Origin: Negativicoccus succinicivorans
GTDB lineage: Bacteria > Bacillota > Negativicutes > Veillonellales > Negativicoccaceae
Assembly (NCBI RefSeq): GCF_018373335.1
Contig: NZ_JAHAHH010000055.1
Coordinates: 1-8,869 of the forward strand
Length of the DNA: 8,869 nt
Reading direction: 5' to 3'
Shown: piece after piece, positions 1 to 5,695 of the stretch
How the letters are laid out: each line of letters opens with the position of its first letter
How positions within the stretch are numbered: position 1 is the stretch's first letter
The notes under the pieces: model-generated
What the model was told of the DNA's origin: nothing
Seen by the model: only the letters and a program-made list of their open reading frames with translations
Database searches by the model: none
Program-made: the position numbers and the translations under genes

Positions 1-447
1 CAATCCATAGACCGGTTGCAACTTACCTTCGACCGCGGTTCGGTCGTCGGGAAACACTACCTCGGGCGAATTCATTTGATATTTACCATAGCCCGCTTTA
101 ATACGTCCGAAAGCGATAATCCGATCGCCCTCATGAAACAGCTTCCGCTTAAACGGCTGGTTGAAATAAACCAGTTCGAGATTGCCGCTGTCATCATTTA
201 CGATCACATTTAAAATAGACAAGCGCGGGCGCGGTCGTCGCTCCTGCACTTTCGTGATGACGCCTGCCACGGTCACGTCAGCACCGTCCGCCAGAGCACG
301 GATCGGCACTACTTGCGAATAATCACGATAGGCGCGCGGATAATATTGCAGCAAATCACCCACGGTATGTATGCCAAGCACAGCTAAACGTTGTTCTGCG
401 GCTTTACCGATGCCTTTAATGATCGTTACCGGATCTTGCCAATGCAT
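1..447 (-). CDS. recG: ATP-dependent DNA helicase RecG, N-terminal part (cut by window edge)
   Basis: RecG remodels stalled replication forks and Holliday junctions in the cytoplasm. Only the first 149 codons are here; the family is usually close to 680 residues, so the helicase motifs lie outside the window. What is visible is the N-terminal wedge/OB region. Residues 12-38 read GIGKAAEQRLAVLGI then TVGDLLQYYPRAY, the helix-hairpin-like opening typical of RecG. An OB-fold strand set follows (VTVAGVITKV, a D-x-SGNLELVYFNQPF stretch, GRIKAGYGKYQMNSPE), and the window ends at LQPVYGL, where RecG enters its IQPVYP-like linker. The ATG at 447 is chosen because AGGAGG lies about six bases upstream. 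It sits directly downstream of the purine operon terminator, so it probably has its own promoter or depends on readthrough. Identification is from recalled family motifs and is firm. Confidence 0.9.
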   Translation of the reverse strand, partial: MHWQDPVTIIKGIGKAAEQRLAVLGIHTVGDLLQYYPRAYRDYSQVVPIRALADGADVTVAGVITKVQERRPRPRLSILNVIVNDDSGNLELVYFNQPFKRKLFHEGDRIIAFGRIKAGYGKYQMNSPEVVFPDDRTAVEGKLQPVYGL

Positions 448-462
448 AGTTACCTCCTCTCC

Positions 463-468
463 TCTATT
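463..468 (-). promoter_or_regulatory. Possible -10 box (TATAAT) for recG, touching the upstream terminator
   Basis: On the minus strand TATAAT follows straight after the U-tract of the terminator at 473-496, and only about 15 bases separate it from the recG ATG. The matching -35 position would fall inside the terminator stem and is not TTGACA-like. This is therefore either a weak promoter whose spacer is the terminator or a chance AT-rich match. If real, the recG leader would be very short, essentially just the ribosome site. Confidence 0.3.
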
Positions 469-472
469 ATAT

Positions 473-496
473 AAAAAACGGACTCTTCCGAGTCCG
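473..496 (-). terminator. Rho-independent terminator of the guaD-permease operon
   Basis: Minus-strand stem CGGACTC / GAGTCCG (7 bp) closed by a GGAA (GNRA) tetraloop and followed by TTTTTT. It begins about 10 bases after the permease stop codon, as expected for the end of the operon. The A-rich 5' side is weaker in the plus direction, where only CTTTTAT follows. Confidence 0.85.
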
Positions 497-505
497 CTTT
501 TATGA

Positions 506-1855
506 TCAGTCCTCCTGCGGCAAAATCAAATTTAAAACAATTGCCACAATGGCCGCCGATGCCACGGTCGAACCAAGTACATATTGCAGCAACTCAGGCA
601 GCGTTGCCATGTAGTCTTTCGGCAGTAAATACAACGCTAACGAAATAACCATCGGGACGCCGATGACAAACATGTTGCGTTCGGTAAGCCGTTCCTGTTT
701 CAAAATACGAATTCCCGAAAGGGAGATAATCGCGCAAACGACCACGAACACGCCTCCGATTACCGGTGCCGGAATAGACGCAATCAATGTCGCCAATTTG
801 CCGGACAAGCCGAACATCATCAGCCACGCGCCGGCGCCGTAAAATGCATATCGGCTGGCGACACCGGTGATGGAAATCAAACCGGCATTGGTCGAATAAC
901 CGGTGACCGGTGTCGAACCGACGAGGCTCGATACCAAACAGCCGAGGCCTTCACCGACCACGCCGCGATCTACCTGTTTCGGTGTAACATCTTCATTGAT
1001 CACCGATCCGATCGCGAACCAGGTACCGGTGGTCTCCGCCATCAACACGAAGAATACAAAAATCATCGTTAAAATAGCCGACGGTGTAAAGCTCGGCATG
1101 TAATCGATAAATGCCAAATGCGGCCGCGCGAGCCAACCGGCCGCCGCTACGCTTTCCCATTGAAAGCGTCCCATCACCTGCGCCGCAACACTTCCCGCCG
1201 CCAGTGCGAAAATAACGGCACCGGTTCGCAACCAGTTGCCCTTCTTACCCATGTGAATACCCAAGGTCACGCAGAAGATCAAGGTCACAACTGAAACCAA
1301 CGCCAGTAAAATATTCTGTATCACGGTTTCCGTTCCGTAAATCGTATAAATATTTGAATCCAGCGCCACCGGCAGCAACGACAACCCGATGATTAAAATA
1401 ATCGTACCGCCCACCAGACGCGGCACCAACACATTGATCAGTTTACGAAACACACCGGTCAAACCGAGCACGACCAACAGCAGCGAGGCCACCATCGTCG
1501 AACCGAACACTTCATTCAGCCCTAAAAATCCGCCGCCGGCTGCCATCGTTATCCCGACAATAGCGCCGATCGGCACATAGCTCGGTCCTTGCGCAATCGG
1601 CAGGCGCATGCAAAAATGCGCCTGAATGATCGTCGCAATCCCCGCCGCCAGGAATGTCGCCTGAATTAGGATCGACGCTTCCGCGACCCCCAAGCTTAAA
1701 ATCGACGCGATGACAAACGGTACTACGTACACATCCATCGCCAACACGTGTTGCAAACCGAGAAAAATAATTTTATTCCATGGTAATTTTTCATTCGGCG
1801 CAACAATTAAATGTCCTTCGTACTGTGTTTCCTGCAAATTCTTCGCTGACTCCAT
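506..1855 (-). CDS. NCS2-family nucleobase (xanthine/uracil-type) permease
   Basis: An inner-membrane nucleobase:cation symporter of the NCS2 (xanthine/uracil permease) family, 449 residues, the usual length, with about 12-14 hydrophobic segments. Family landmarks: LQHVLAM at 34-40 (the TM1 Gln-His pair), QGPSYVPIG at 89-97 (TM3), the TM8 acidic residue in LMAETTGTW (E274), and GEGLGCLVSSLVGSTPVTG at 301-319 leading into TM10. At TM10 the usual signature position held by Gln, Glu or Pro before N-x-G is Thr (T322 in STNAGLISITG). The gene follows guanine deaminase by nine bases; its AAGGAG ribosome site overlaps the deaminase TAA stop, so the two are almost certainly co-transcribed and possibly coupled. 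Context favours a purine such as guanine, xanthine or urate as substrate, but the substrate cannot be read from the sequence. Confidence 0.88.
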   Translation of the reverse strand: MESAKNLQETQYEGHLIVAPNEKLPWNKIIFLGLQHVLAMDVYVVPFVIASILSLGVAEASILIQATFLAAGIATIIQAHFCMRLPIAQGPSYVPIGAIVGITMAAGGGFLGLNEVFGSTMVASLLLVVLGLTGVFRKLINVLVPRLVGGTIILIIGLSLLPVALDSNIYTIYGTETVIQNILLALVSVVTLIFCVTLGIHMGKKGNWLRTGAVIFALAAGSVAAQVMGRFQWESVAAAGWLARPHLAFIDYMPSFTPSAILTMIFVFFVLMAETTGTWFAIGSVINEDVTPKQVDRGVVGEGLGCLVSSLVGSTPVTGYSTNAGLISITGVASRYAFYGAGAWLMMFGLSGKLATLIASIPAPVIGGVFVVVCAIISLSGIRILKQERLTERNMFVIGVPMVISLALYLLPKDYMATLPELLQYVLGSTVASAAIVAIVLNLILPQED

Positions 1856-1864
1856 GAGTTCTCC

Positions 1865-3229
1865 TTAACGACCTGACACCAATTGTCCCTGTACCCATAC
1901 TTTAGTAATATTGGCACGGTTGGCGGTAAATAAAATTTTCTGCAAGACAGACTGTGTATCGTCCTCGCTATACAAAACAATATCGGAATGGGGGGCGGCC
2001 ACATCGATCAGCTGCACATCCCAATGATATCCCGGTAAAAACAGACCGATATTTTGATGCAATGCTTTGCCGCCCGCCGTCGTCGCCATATAAAACGCAT
2101 GGCGAAAATCAATACGTGACTCCGCCACACCGCGACTCGCGGCGGGAAGATTCGCGTCAACACCATCTTCCAGCATACGACTGGAGATAATCGCCTGACG
2201 AATATTCGCATAAATCGACGGTGCAAAGCCGCCGGACACGTCCGTACCCAAACCCGCTTTGACCCCTTGTGCATGCCGACGGCGAACCGGATATACGGCA
2301 TTGCCGAAAAACGCATTGGAAATCGGACAATGGGAAATTGTCGAGCCGCGTTGGGCGACCAATTCCGCCTCGTCTTCCGTCAACTGCGTCGCATGCCCCA
2401 TCACCGCACGATCGGTTAAAAGGCCAAAGGAGTCCAAAACCTCCGCATCCGATGTACCGAAGTGCTTGTGCGCATAACCGGCCTGCCAGTCCGATTCGGA
2501 TAAATGGGTTTGGATCGGAATCGGGTACCGCTCCGCCAGTTCTCCGAGTCCTTTCAGCGCTGCCGGCGTACACGAAGGCACAAAACGGGGTGTAATGACC
2601 GGAGTCAGCAATTGCCGCTCATCCGTAAGCGCCATGATGCGCTCAATCGCCTCTTCCGTACCGGCAATTCCCGCGTCCGCGGATGCGTCACGATAGTAAT
2701 CCGGACATTGATCGGGATTGTCCATTACCACTTTACCGAGTGCCGCGCGTTGGCCCAGTGTTTGACATACTTCACCGAGCAACACCGTCGCGTCCACATT
2801 TTGCGTACCGTAGTACAGTGCAGTCGTCGTACCGTTTGCCAAGCTGCGCGTAACAAGATCCGCAAATACCGGCGCCGCTTTTTCTCCATCGGTAAGTGAC
2901 TGTTCGAGCGGGAACGTGTATTTCTGCAGCCAATCCTCCAGCGGGACATGCAAAGCGTTACCGATGTTTTCCCATTGCGGCGCGTGAATATGCAGATCGA
3001 CAAATCCCGGCAACAAATATTGCGTGGCGGATAACTCTTCCAGTTCGCCATTCGCTCGGGCATCGTCTACCGCTTTCGCATAGTCGGCGTCTCGGGGCAG
3101 CAGCACACGTTCCAATGTGCCCGCCGCATTGATTTCAAAAAGCGCATCGGCGAGCACTTCCACTTCTCCCCAAACGGGAGCATGAAATGCCGTCCCCAAC
3201 ACAAAGTGGTGCTTTGCAGGTAAAGTCAT
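1865..3229 (-). CDS. guaD: Guanine deaminase (guanine to xanthine)
   Basis: A zinc amidohydrolase that deaminates guanine to xanthine plus ammonia in purine salvage or catabolism. Numbered from the upstream ATG at 3241 (458 residues): PGFVDLHIHAPQ gives the H84-x-H86 metal pair; QTHLSES gives H246 and catalytic E249; H283 lies in MGHATQL; SHCPISNAFF at 303-312 and GLGTDVSGG at 330-338 (D334) complete the guanine deaminase pattern. This spacing matches the human enzyme closely, and the HAPQW context separates it from cytosine or generic deaminases. The ATG at 3229 (454 residues) is preferred over 3241 because GGGGAAG lies five or six bases before it, while 3241 has no clear ribosome site. First gene of an operon with the NCS2 permease; imported guanine would be its substrate and xanthine its product. 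Confidence 0.92.
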   Translation of the reverse strand: MTLPAKHHFVLGTAFHAPVWGEVEVLADALFEINAAGTLERVLLPRDADYAKAVDDARANGELEELSATQYLLPGFVDLHIHAPQWENIGNALHVPLEDWLQKYTFPLEQSLTDGEKAAPVFADLVTRSLANGTTTALYYGTQNVDATVLLGEVCQTLGQRAALGKVVMDNPDQCPDYYRDASADAGIAGTEEAIERIMALTDERQLLTPVITPRFVPSCTPAALKGLGELAERYPIPIQTHLSESDWQAGYAHKHFGTSDAEVLDSFGLLTDRAVMGHATQLTEDEAELVAQRGSTISHCPISNAFFGNAVYPVRRRHAQGVKAGLGTDVSGGFAPSIYANIRQAIISSRMLEDGVDANLPAASRGVAESRIDFRHAFYMATTAGGKALHQNIGLFLPGYHWDVQLIDVAAPHSDIVLYSEDDTQSVLQKILFTANRANITKVWVQGQLVSGR

Positions 3230-3260
3230 ACTCTTCCCCATTTCTCAAACATTTTATATT

Positions 3261-3266
3261 ATTATA
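3261..3266 (-). promoter_or_regulatory. -10 box of the guaD-permease operon
   Basis: TATAAT on the minus strand, about 32 bases before the preferred guaD start, in an AT-rich stretch preceded by TTTTG. No good -35 hexamer is seen at 16-18 bases, so an activator or an upstream A/T element may help. No purine riboswitch core is recognisable between this box and the gene; the leader is too short for one. Confidence 0.5.
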
Positions 3267-3300
3267 CAAAATTTAGATATAAAAAGGTGAAATATTTTAT

Positions 3301-3344
3301 CATTGCATATGTCATTGCAATCACTCCGTTGCCATTTGCATGCA
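3301..3344. repeat. Short CATTGCA repeats upstream of the guaD promoter
   Basis: CATTGCA occurs at 3301-3307 and 3313-3319, a 12-base period, and a variant CATTTGCA at 3333-3340 runs into the palindrome TGCATGCA (3337-3344). The second copy lies in the palindrome ATTGCAAT. The group sits some 35-80 bases upstream of the guaD -10 box, where an activator or repressor could bind. No known purine regulator site is matched; a role is inference only. Confidence 0.25.
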
Positions 3345-3828
3345 GGGGTTAACATCAACATATTCGACATTTGTAAATAACCGGAAAGCCAAATTTTTCA
3401 AATTTTCGTCAGTGTATATAAAAAATGAAAAGCCGACGCATCGGTGTTACTCTCCCCATTTTTCGCATTGCGCAATCGGCACGGATACAAAAAACGTTAT
3501 GCGGCGCAAACGACTTGCAGTAAAAACAGATCTTCGTATGTTCTGCGTTACTTGATACTTCTCCCGTCAAAACGTCATTCACAATCGTATCGTTTGCTCT
3601 TTCTCTTTCGTGCATTAACACCGTTACGGCAATAACTTTTTGCCCGTACACGGAAGATTACTGCCAGCATACCGGTCCTTCTCCGTGTTGTCGACTAACA
3701 CAACTCTTTGCACAAAATACAATCCCAAGCCATGCACTGAACTTCTGCCCCGATACCGATAGCACCCGTACTGAACTGCTCAAACGAATGCGGAGAACCG
3801 TGCCGGGCCTCTTGGAAACATGCGCCCC
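3345..3828. other. Gene-poor stretch with no recognisable protein gene
   Basis: Together with its flanks this is part of a roughly 740-base gap between the guaD start and the B6-operon terminator. No reading frame has both a ribosome site and a recognisable product. Minus-strand frames worth recording: 3575-3670, 31 codons, Lys/Arg-rich, with GGAGAAGGA just upstream; 3409-3651, about 80 codons from GTG, with a C-x2-C then C-x4-C spacing but no ribosome site; and 3695-3841, 48 codons, ending in a Cys-rich tail (CMAWDCILCKELC) but with no ribosome site. An imperfect inverted repeat, ACACGGAAG at 3648-3656 against CTTCTCCGTGT at 3678-3688, lies among them. The stretch could be decayed coding sequence or regulatory DNA. 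Confidence 0.4.
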
Positions 3829-3858
3829 TTGCCCACCCCATCAGAAATCGTGTATAAT
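3829..3858 (+). promoter_or_regulatory. Candidate plus-strand promoter for the structured RNA at 3866
   Basis: TTGCCC (3829-3834), an 18-base spacer, then a perfect TATAAT (3853-3858). Initiation would fall about seven to ten bases later, almost exactly at the first base of the 10-bp outer stem that begins at 3868. The coincidence of promoter, stem and following T-run is the main support. Confidence 0.45.
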
Positions 3859-3865
3859 AATAATA

Positions 3866-3930
3866 TTAGAGGTAGCTATGCCACTAAGACGGTGAAAGTC
3901 CGTTCGTTGGGTAGCTGCCTCTGCTTTTTG
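3866..3930 (+). ncRNA. Candidate structured small RNA of unknown class
   Basis: The arms AGAGGTAGCT (3868-3877) and AGCTGCCTCT (3913-3922) form a 10-bp stem with one G-U pair, followed at once by GCTTTTTG. The 35-base interior can fold further: CCAC with GTTGG around a second helix, and CGG-TGAAAGT-CCG as an apical hairpin. A long stem with an internally structured loop and a T-run makes this either a compact RNA that ends in its own terminator-like stem or a terminator with an unusually ordered loop. It opposes every protein gene in the window, and no plus-strand gene lies downstream before the terminator at 4004-4046, so a riboswitch leader is unlikely. The GGTGAAAGTCC segment recalls a piece of cobalamin riboswitches and of group II introns, but neither architecture is present. 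No known RNA family is assigned. Confidence 0.4.
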
Positions 3931-4003
3931 TTCACGGCAACTCATTGCATAATATCACGCTTACCCAATCATATGGCACCGGTTATTAATAAAGACTCTG
4001 TCT

Positions 4004-4046
4004 AAAATAAAAAAGAGAAAGCAGCACGCTTTCTCTTTTTTATTTT
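4004..4046 (-). terminator. Bidirectional terminator of the pyridoxal kinase-ECF operon
   Basis: A perfect 19-bp inverted repeat (4004-4022 and 4028-4046) with a five-base loop; the core is GAGAAAGC / GCTTTCTC flanked by A-rich and T-rich tracts, so it can work in both directions. The stop codon of the ECF S component (4040-4042) and its last codons lie inside the 5' arm. On the plus strand it would stop any transcript coming from the 3866 RNA. Confidence 0.85.
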
Positions 4047-4567
4047 CTCTTGTGAATCAATTCATACAATTTCGGGCCTACCGCTAACGCCACGACAATC
4101 CCCAATGCGGATGTCATGAGAGAAAACGGAATATTCGCAATCGCCGCCTCCCAGCTGCCGATGATAGCCCACCATGCAACAATGTATCCTACCAAAGTCC
4201 AAAGCGATGCGATCAACGTCGCGATCAACACCCGTCCGTAGCTGGGCCGGCGATTCGGCGTGTGTCCGAAGTAGCCAACGAGGTAACCCGCCACGCCTTT
4301 AATAACGAGTGAAAACGGCGTATATCCGGTCAATCCCACGATGGCATCAAAGATCATCGAGCCGATACCGCCACCGACCGCACCTACCCAGCGACCGAAA
4401 ACGATTCCGATAACGTAAAGTGCCGCACTGCCCATATGAACCATGGCGCCACCCGGCATGGGGATAAGCACCATCGTCGCCACCACGCAAAGCGCGATGG
4501 CGACCCCCATGTATACCATTTGTCTTGTCGATTGACTTCGCTTTTCTATAGTATTGCTATTTTGCAT
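4040..4567 (-). CDS. ECF transporter S component, probably for a vitamin B6 form
   Basis: A 175-residue integral membrane substrate-binding subunit for an energy-coupling factor transporter; it would borrow the shared EcfA-A'-T module encoded elsewhere. About five or six hydrophobic segments are seen. IPMPGGAMVHMGSAAL (35-50), FGRWVGAVGGGIGSMIFDAI (57-76) and TPFSLVIKGVAGYLVG (83-98) match the S-component group around PF07155 (riboflavin, HMP and pyridoxine-type proteins). The start at 4567 is chosen because AAGGTG lies about six bases upstream; the longer frame back to 4663 only reads through the kinase gene. It overlaps the kinase by 11 bases, implying translational coupling. Substrate by context: the partner kinase phosphorylates B6 vitamers, so pyridoxine, pyridoxal or pyridoxamine is the best guess; hydroxymethylpyrimidine is the main alternative. 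Confidence 0.8.
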   Translation of the reverse strand: MQNSNTIEKRSQSTRQMVYMGVAIALCVVATMVLIPMPGGAMVHMGSAALYVIGIVFGRWVGAVGGGIGSMIFDAIVGLTGYTPFSLVIKGVAGYLVGYFGHTPNRRPSYGRVLIATLIASLWTLVGYIVAWWAIIGSWEAAIANIPFSLMTSALGIVVALAVGPKLYELIHKRK

Positions 4568-5429
4568 ATTTTTCACCTTCCCGCCACAAATGTGGCAATT
4601 CCAATTCAAACGGCACACCGCTTTCAATTTTTGTTCCGGCATCCTGCAATCTTTTAATTCCATTCGTCACAAACTGCCCTGCGATTTGTACAGCCTCGGC
4701 CCACGGCACTCCTTTAAGTCGCAAACCGACTAGCGCGGACGCAAACAAATCGCCCGTTCCTACCGCGGGTAACGGGATTTCAGCAAAGGTAAACCACGCT
4801 TCCGTGTGCGTACTTTGATCATACAAATAGTTGGCCAAGTAGCCTTTTTCCTGCGGTAATGATGTAATCACCACCGTTTCCGGTCCCAGCGCGGCAATCT
4901 CACTCGCTAACCGACGAGCCTCCTCTTTTGAAACCTGTCCGGCATGGTACGGCACATCACATAAGAAACAGGATTCGGTATAATTGGGCGTTGTTATCGT
5001 CGCATCGCGCAATAGATTGCGCATGGCTTGCACCATCGTATGGTCAAATGCGGAATACATTTTGCCGCGATCCGCCATTGCCGGATCGATCATAATCAAA
5101 TCTCCCGGATGGGTATAGCGCTGAATCAGGTTATGTACCAATCGAATCTGCTCGGGATTAGCCAGAAAACCGCTATAAAAGGCATCAAAGTGAACGCCGT
5201 TCACTTCCCATGCTTTCACAAATTTAGGTATTTCTTCATCGAGCGGCAGCATATAGTGATGAGCAAACCCCAGATGATTGCTATAAAGGGCAGTGGGCAA
5301 CGGTACCGCCTGTACGCCCAATGCCGCCAAGACCGGAATGGCAACAGACAATGCACAACGCCCCATCAGGCTCAGATCATGTACGGTAAGACAACTTGGT
5401 ACTGACAACTCAACCATTTTTTCCCCCAT
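4557..5429 (-). CDS. Pyridoxal/pyridoxine kinase (PdxK/PdxY-like)
   Basis: A cytoplasmic ribokinase-superfamily enzyme that phosphorylates B6 vitamers toward pyridoxal 5'-phosphate, trapping the imported vitamin. In the 290-residue product: LTVHDLSLMGRCALSVAIP (14-32) is the N-terminal substrate-binding strand; LPTALYSNHLGF (44-55) follows; DPAMADRGKMYSAFD (115-129) and TTPNYTE (146-152) are the nucleotide/Mg region; GTGDLFASALVG (224-235) is the anion-hole motif with catalytic D227. These segments favour pyridoxal kinases over ThiD-type HMP kinases. Start: ATG 5429 has AAAGGAG at the right distance; the alternative GTG at 5435 overlaps that ribosome site and is rejected. First gene of the operon with the ECF S component, with which it overlaps by 11 bases. 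Confidence 0.88.
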   Translation of the reverse strand: MGEKMVELSVPSCLTVHDLSLMGRCALSVAIPVLAALGVQAVPLPTALYSNHLGFAHHYMLPLDEEIPKFVKAWEVNGVHFDAFYSGFLANPEQIRLVHNLIQRYTHPGDLIMIDPAMADRGKMYSAFDHTMVQAMRNLLRDATITTPNYTESCFLCDVPYHAGQVSKEEARRLASEIAALGPETVVITSLPQEKGYLANYLYDQSTHTEAWFTFAEIPLPAVGTGDLFASALVGLRLKGVPWAEAVQIAGQFVTNGIKRLQDAGTKIESGVPFELELPHLWREGEKYAK

Positions 5430-5443
5430 AAACACTCCTTTAC

Positions 5444-5486
5444 ATTGATATAAATCATGATAAATTTCTTTTTGTCATACATCAAT
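5444..5486. repeat. Inverted ATTGATRTA repeats bracketing the kinase promoter
   Basis: ATTGATATA at 5444-5452 and TACATCAAT at 5478-5486 (reverse complement ATTGATGTA) are inverted copies with one mismatch. One lies over the expected start region and the other over the -35 box, with the palindrome TCATGA (5455-5460) between them. Such placement is typical of a repressor operator; the regulator is unknown. ATTGAT also recurs in the arms of the hairpin at 5590-5627. Confidence 0.3.
5457..5485 (-). promoter_or_regulatory. Probable promoter of the pyridoxal kinase operon
   Basis: On the minus strand TTGATG (5485-5480), a 17-base spacer and TATCAT (5462-5457) fit a sigma-A promoter, giving a leader of about 20 bases to the ATG at 5429. 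The promoter lies downstream of the terminator at 5536-5551, so the kinase operon need not depend on the hairpin array upstream. Confidence 0.5.
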
Positions 5487-5528
5487 ATACAGTTTTACGT
5501 CAAAAAGCATGACAGAAAATCAAGCAAT

Positions 5529-5658
5529 AAAAAAAGGTGACCGCAGTCACCTTTTTTAGCCGGTATTCATAGAGGAGACGAATACCGACGCTCTATTGAT
5601 AATCAGGGAAAATATCATCAATAGAGCTCCTGAAATCAGGGTACAGTAAACACTGTAC
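5529..5658 (-). ncRNA. Candidate small RNA: a chain of perfect hairpins ending in a terminator
   Basis: Read on the minus strand from the expected start at 5658: GTACAGT/ACTGTAC (7 bp, loop GTTT); CCTGA/TCAGG (5 bp, two-base loop); GCTCTATTGAT/ATCAATAGAGC (11 bp, 16-base loop containing TTTTCCC); CGGTATTC/GAATACCG (8 bp, loop GTCTCCTCTAT); then the terminator GGTGAC/GTCACC with TTTTTTT. Four adjoining perfect helices in 130 bases, without a reading frame, are far more structure than a normal spacer. Pyrimidine-rich loops (UUUUCCC, UCUCCUCU) are a recurring feature of Firmicute small RNAs that bind ribosome sites. Alternatives: a structured 3' UTR of the CydB-like gene, which has no closer terminator, or a leader of the kinase operon; no antiterminator pairing was found to support the last. 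No known family is recognised. Confidence 0.5.
5536..5557 (-). terminator. Terminator ending the hairpin array (bidirectional)
   Basis: GGTGAC / GTCACC, 6 bp with a four-base loop, followed by seven T on the minus strand and six T on the plus strand. In the minus direction it closes the candidate small RNA and any readthrough from the CydB-like gene, insulating the kinase operon promoter that follows. Confidence 0.8.
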
Positions 5659-5664
5659 AATTAC

Positions 5665-5673
5665 ATTATAGCA
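5665..5673 (-). promoter_or_regulatory. Extended -10 promoter of the hairpin-array RNA
   Basis: The minus strand reads TGCTATAAT, a perfect extended -10 (TGnTATAAT). Seven bases further on is the G that opens the first 7-bp hairpin, so the transcript would start exactly at a 5' stem. The -35 position (TTTATT or CTTTAT) is poor, as is common with extended -10 promoters. It lies just outside the stop codon of the CydB-like gene. Confidence 0.5.
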
Positions 5674-5695
5674 TAGATTTCAGAAAAATAAAGTT

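Noticed and set aside
2157..2573. Minus-strand frame of 138 codons inside guaD
   Set aside because: It is a shifted-frame shadow of the guanine deaminase, whose metal-binding residues are all intact in the main frame.
3230..3420. Purine (guanine or xanthine) riboswitch in front of guaD
   Set aside because: No guanine-aptamer core is seen, and the -10 box lies only about 32 bases from the start codon, leaving no room for an aptamer.
3866..3930. Cobalamin riboswitch, because of CGGTGAAAGTCCG and GCCACT
   Set aside because: The segments are in the wrong order, the element is only about 60 bases, the B12 box is absent and no gene follows on that strand.
4040..4663. Longer start for the ECF S component at 4663
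   Set aside because: The extra 32 residues are a shadow of the kinase C-terminus; AAGGTG in front of the ATG at 4567 marks the true start.
5529..5658. Riboswitch or T-box leader controlling the kinase operon
   Set aside because: No antiterminator pairing with the terminator arm was found, no T-box sequence is present, and a separate promoter lies downstream of the terminator.
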